Shown here: positions 62,160 through 64,000 of the stretch, in pieces
Position numbering within the stretch: position 1 is the first letter of the stretch
Layout of the letters: each line of letters opens with the position of its first letter
Assembly: GCA_022606425.2 (NCBI GenBank)
Contig: JAHDVF020000520.1
Span: forward strand, 62,001-126,000
Length of the DNA: 64,000 bases
Source: Lepidostoma basale
Lineage: Eukaryota; Arthropoda; Insecta; Trichoptera; Lepidostomatidae
Direction: 5' to 3'
The notes under the pieces: generated by a model
The model's input: only the letters and a program-made list of their open reading frames with translations
Databases searched by the model: none
What the model was told of the DNA's origin: nothing
Position numbers and translations under genes: made by a program

Positions 62160-62350
62160 ATTAAATACGACAAACTTAAAAACGTCTATTTTCTAGAAGT
62201 TTTATTATATCTTATGTGAATGACATGTTTCGCTTGTCTAAGGCATTATCAAATTTTTCATAATCCCTTAAATAGGCGAAACATGTCATTAACATAAAAT
62301 ATAATAAACGAACGTTTTCATTTGTATTAATTATTTAATAAACTTTGATA
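62160..62350. mobile_element. HHR-4g fold-back element
   Basis: tctagaagttttattatatc, gaatgacatgtttcgcttgt mirrored by taggcgaaacatgtcattaa. The loop is about 30 bp; the right core has a degraded box 1. Confidence 0.66.
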
Positions 62351-62385
62351 AGAAGCCATTACTTGGTGGTTGGACATATTTAACA

Positions 62386-62520
62386 CTTAATTAAACACTT
62401 TTTGTACTTACACATGTGTAAAGCCCTGAAGAAGCTTGCAAAGGGTGAAACCGGTAGGCCCACATCCTCGCAAATAAAGTGGTTGTATACCAAGCACAAA
62501 AAGTGTTTAATTAAGTGTTA
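62386..62520. mobile_element. HHR-2c element
   Basis: Outer inverted repeats acttaattaaacacttttt (62386-) and aaaaagtgtttaattaagt (to 62518) enclose one HHR-2 arm. Unlike other HHR-2 copies there is a single core between short outer repeats. Confidence 0.7.
62414..62465 (+). ncRNA. Hammerhead-like core with paired stem I, HHR-2c
   Basis: ATGTG (62414-62418), GCC (62423-62425), CTGAAGA (62426-62432), stem II, GAAACCGGTA, GGC (62457-62459), CACAT (62461-62465). ATGTG/CACAT replaces the GTAA/TTAC pairing of HHR-2b: paired but different sequence. Stem II is poor here. Confidence 0.6.
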
Positions 62521-62582
62521 ATTATTTAATATATTGAGTTTTACATCATCATTCAAGAAATATAAAAATATTGATGTAAAAT

Positions 62583-62773
62583 TCAACAACAACAAACCAT
62601 CACGCCGTTTCCCCGAAGGGATAGGCAGAGAGAATGGACCGACACACTACTCTATCCTGACATACCTCTTTAGATTCCTCCACATTCATACAGCGAGTCA
62701 TACACGCACGTCGATTTTTCCGGCTTCTGACATGACCAACCTTTAAAATTTGATTTATTTGGTCATGGCATGT
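62583..62773 (-). mobile_element. LINE-A 3' fragment, TTG tail
   Basis: caacaacaacaaaccatcac, gggataggcagagagaatgg, cacgcacgtcgatttttccg. Truncated at ggtcatggcatgttt. Confidence 0.78.
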
Positions 62774-62859
62774 TTAATTGTTTTTGATTAATTAATACGA
62801 ATTAAAATAATGATGTTCACCTGGTTATGGCATTTTTAAATGTTTGATAAAACCTTAAC

Positions 62860-62930
62860 GAGGTGAAACATGTCATTCTCATAAAATATAATTTAACCTG
62901 TAGAAAATTTCTTCATTTATTAATTAGATT
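62860..62930 (+). mobile_element. HHR-4h single arm
   Basis: tgtttgataaaaccttaacg, aggtgaaacatgtcattctc, ataaaatataatttaacctg. Box 1 reads TTGATAA. Confidence 0.6.
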
Positions 62931-63854
62931 TCAACAATTTTAAAACTCTTAAATCAAATTACCATAACTTAATTTTAAAATTTAATTACGAAGTAACACA
63001 GCGTAAATTTTAATATAAAAACATTAATAATGCGATATTGTAATTATTCGGTTTAACAAAGGGGACACAAGCAGCATAGCTGACCTCGTGTGTTTGTAAA
63101 GAATTTTAAATACCTAGGGGCGGCCCTGTCAGCGAGTCACTGACCGGCGAAAGGTTAACTAGATGGCGGGTATGTTTTGAGCGTAAAAATATACCCGACA
63201 CAATTATCTTGATGTTATAATTTTTAAAATATTAGCTGAGTAAAGATCTGATTAGCTCAACACTGAAACCGAGGATAAAAGGAAGATATGAGATAAAACG
63301 GAGATTGTTTTGCATACAGTCTTGTATAGCTGATAAGTCTCGAGATAAAACATAATTTGCATAATTTGAATTAGTATTCTTTGTATCATGAAAACCTTCA
63401 ATTGGTGTAAACGAAATAATTGTGAGGGGGAAAACATTTACCTTATGCATGCGTAAGCATTATATAAAATTAATGTTAATGCACAATGGTGTTATACCAA
63501 TATACGCCATTGTTACTTCACATGGACTAATTCGGTAAAATTAGAGAGCTCAAAACGGTTATATGAACATCGATGTTAAAATTTTCGGCGAGTTTCTCCC
63601 TTACTCTCTAAAAAGCAAGGTTGGCATTGAGGAAAGACAAGTCCATATCAATTAATGAGTAATGTTAGAGTCCTTGCCCGATGACAGCCCACCGTTACCA
63701 CACTCCTTTGGTACATCAGAATACAGCGACTCCAGCTCTATTATCCCATAAAACAACTGCCAAATCGCATTCCAACAATGTTTCCTACAGACGTAAGAGG
63801 AATAGCCATTAGACCTGAACCTCTGTAAGCCAGAAGATCCAAGTCCAAGTTCTT
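62931..63854. other. No gene recognised
   Basis: 63110-63190 is GC-richer. An 88-codon minus ORF (63652-63918) overlaps the LINE-A start; its part KECGNGGLSSGKDSNITH has no known family. I do not call it. Confidence 0.35.
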
Positions 63855-64000
63855 GAACCGACCCTAATGTATGGAAGCGAAGCATGGAACTGACTAAAGA
63901 AAGATGCCAGTAGAACAAATGCAGTAGAAATGAGATCTCTTAGAGGGAAGGATCATTAAGATGGTTTAGACACATGGAAAGAATGAATGAAGAATGAATG
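63855..64000 (+). mobile_element. LINE-A copy, internally deleted, runs off the window
   Basis: accgaccctaatgtatggaa, gcgaagcatggaactgacta, ctcttagagggaaggatcat: the CGKSVYD to NKI segment is deleted. Continues past the window edge. Confidence 0.75.

Overview
This is nuclear DNA of an arthropod, most likely an insect. The evidence is AT-rich sequence, no bacterial-style gene packing, an R1-type non-LTR retrotransposon (a clade centred on arthropods), tRNA-headed SINEs, a Helitron, hAT-, PIF- and Transib-like short DNA elements, and no host exon I could recognise. The order cannot be fixed from the sequence. Family labels used here (LINE-A, HHR-1, SINE-1, MITE-X and so on) are my own, defined only by similarity between copies inside this window.

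The one intact protein-coding unit is a complete R1-type element at 25000-30844. It has two overlapping ORFs (ORF1 with zinc knuckles; ORF2 with endonuclease, reverse transcriptase, RNase H and a Cys/His tail), a poly-A end and a 13-bp target-site duplication. It lies close to a decayed relative (23640-24058) and is inserted beside a sequence resembling its own 3' UTR.

Most of the remaining sequence is short TE copies. Truncated non-LTR 3' ends fall into about eight families, each with its own simple-repeat tail: LINE-A with TTAG, GTTT or GTT units, LINE-B and LINE-C with AAG units, LINE-F with AAGT units, LINE-J with GAATT or GAAATT units. Several carry exact 10-13 bp target duplications. 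Two tRNA-derived SINE families (3 and 7 copies) are interspersed. Short DNA elements (X, Y, T, W, V, two or three hAT-like, one PIF-like) are often nested.

The most unusual content is a set of at least nine families of fold-back (inverted-repeat) elements, HHR-1 to HHR-9. Their arms carry the hammerhead-ribozyme core order: CTGANGA, a hairpin, GAAAC, a tiny palindromic stem III, GT(C/T). In families 2 and 7 the outer part of stem I differs in sequence between copies yet stays base-paired. Many copies also have an extra segment on one side only. Penelope-like retroelements are known to carry hammerheads in their terminal repeats, so I infer a non-autonomous Penelope-like or retrozyme-like population. 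No Penelope reverse transcriptase is visible here.

Layout: 1-5 kb HHR-1/5/3 copies, a Helitron end and LINE-A/E ends; 5-14 kb LINE-A/J ends, SINEs, PIF- and hAT-like MITEs and HHR-2; 14-18.2 kb LINE-A/B/C and a five-deep insertion nest; 18.7-22.3 kb four HHR-1 copies; 23-31 kb R1-type elements and LINE-B/D/G; 31-46.5 kb mixed LINE, HHR, MITE-X and SINE-2; 47-54 kb a hAT-like composite, MITE-T/Y, HHR-7/3 and the Helitron; 54-64 kb LINE-A, LINE-J and HHR-4. Between them are unique AT-rich stretches and a few GC-richer islands (5.1-5.5, 43.9-44.3, 46.6-46.9 and 52.7-53.0 kb) that could be host regulatory DNA.
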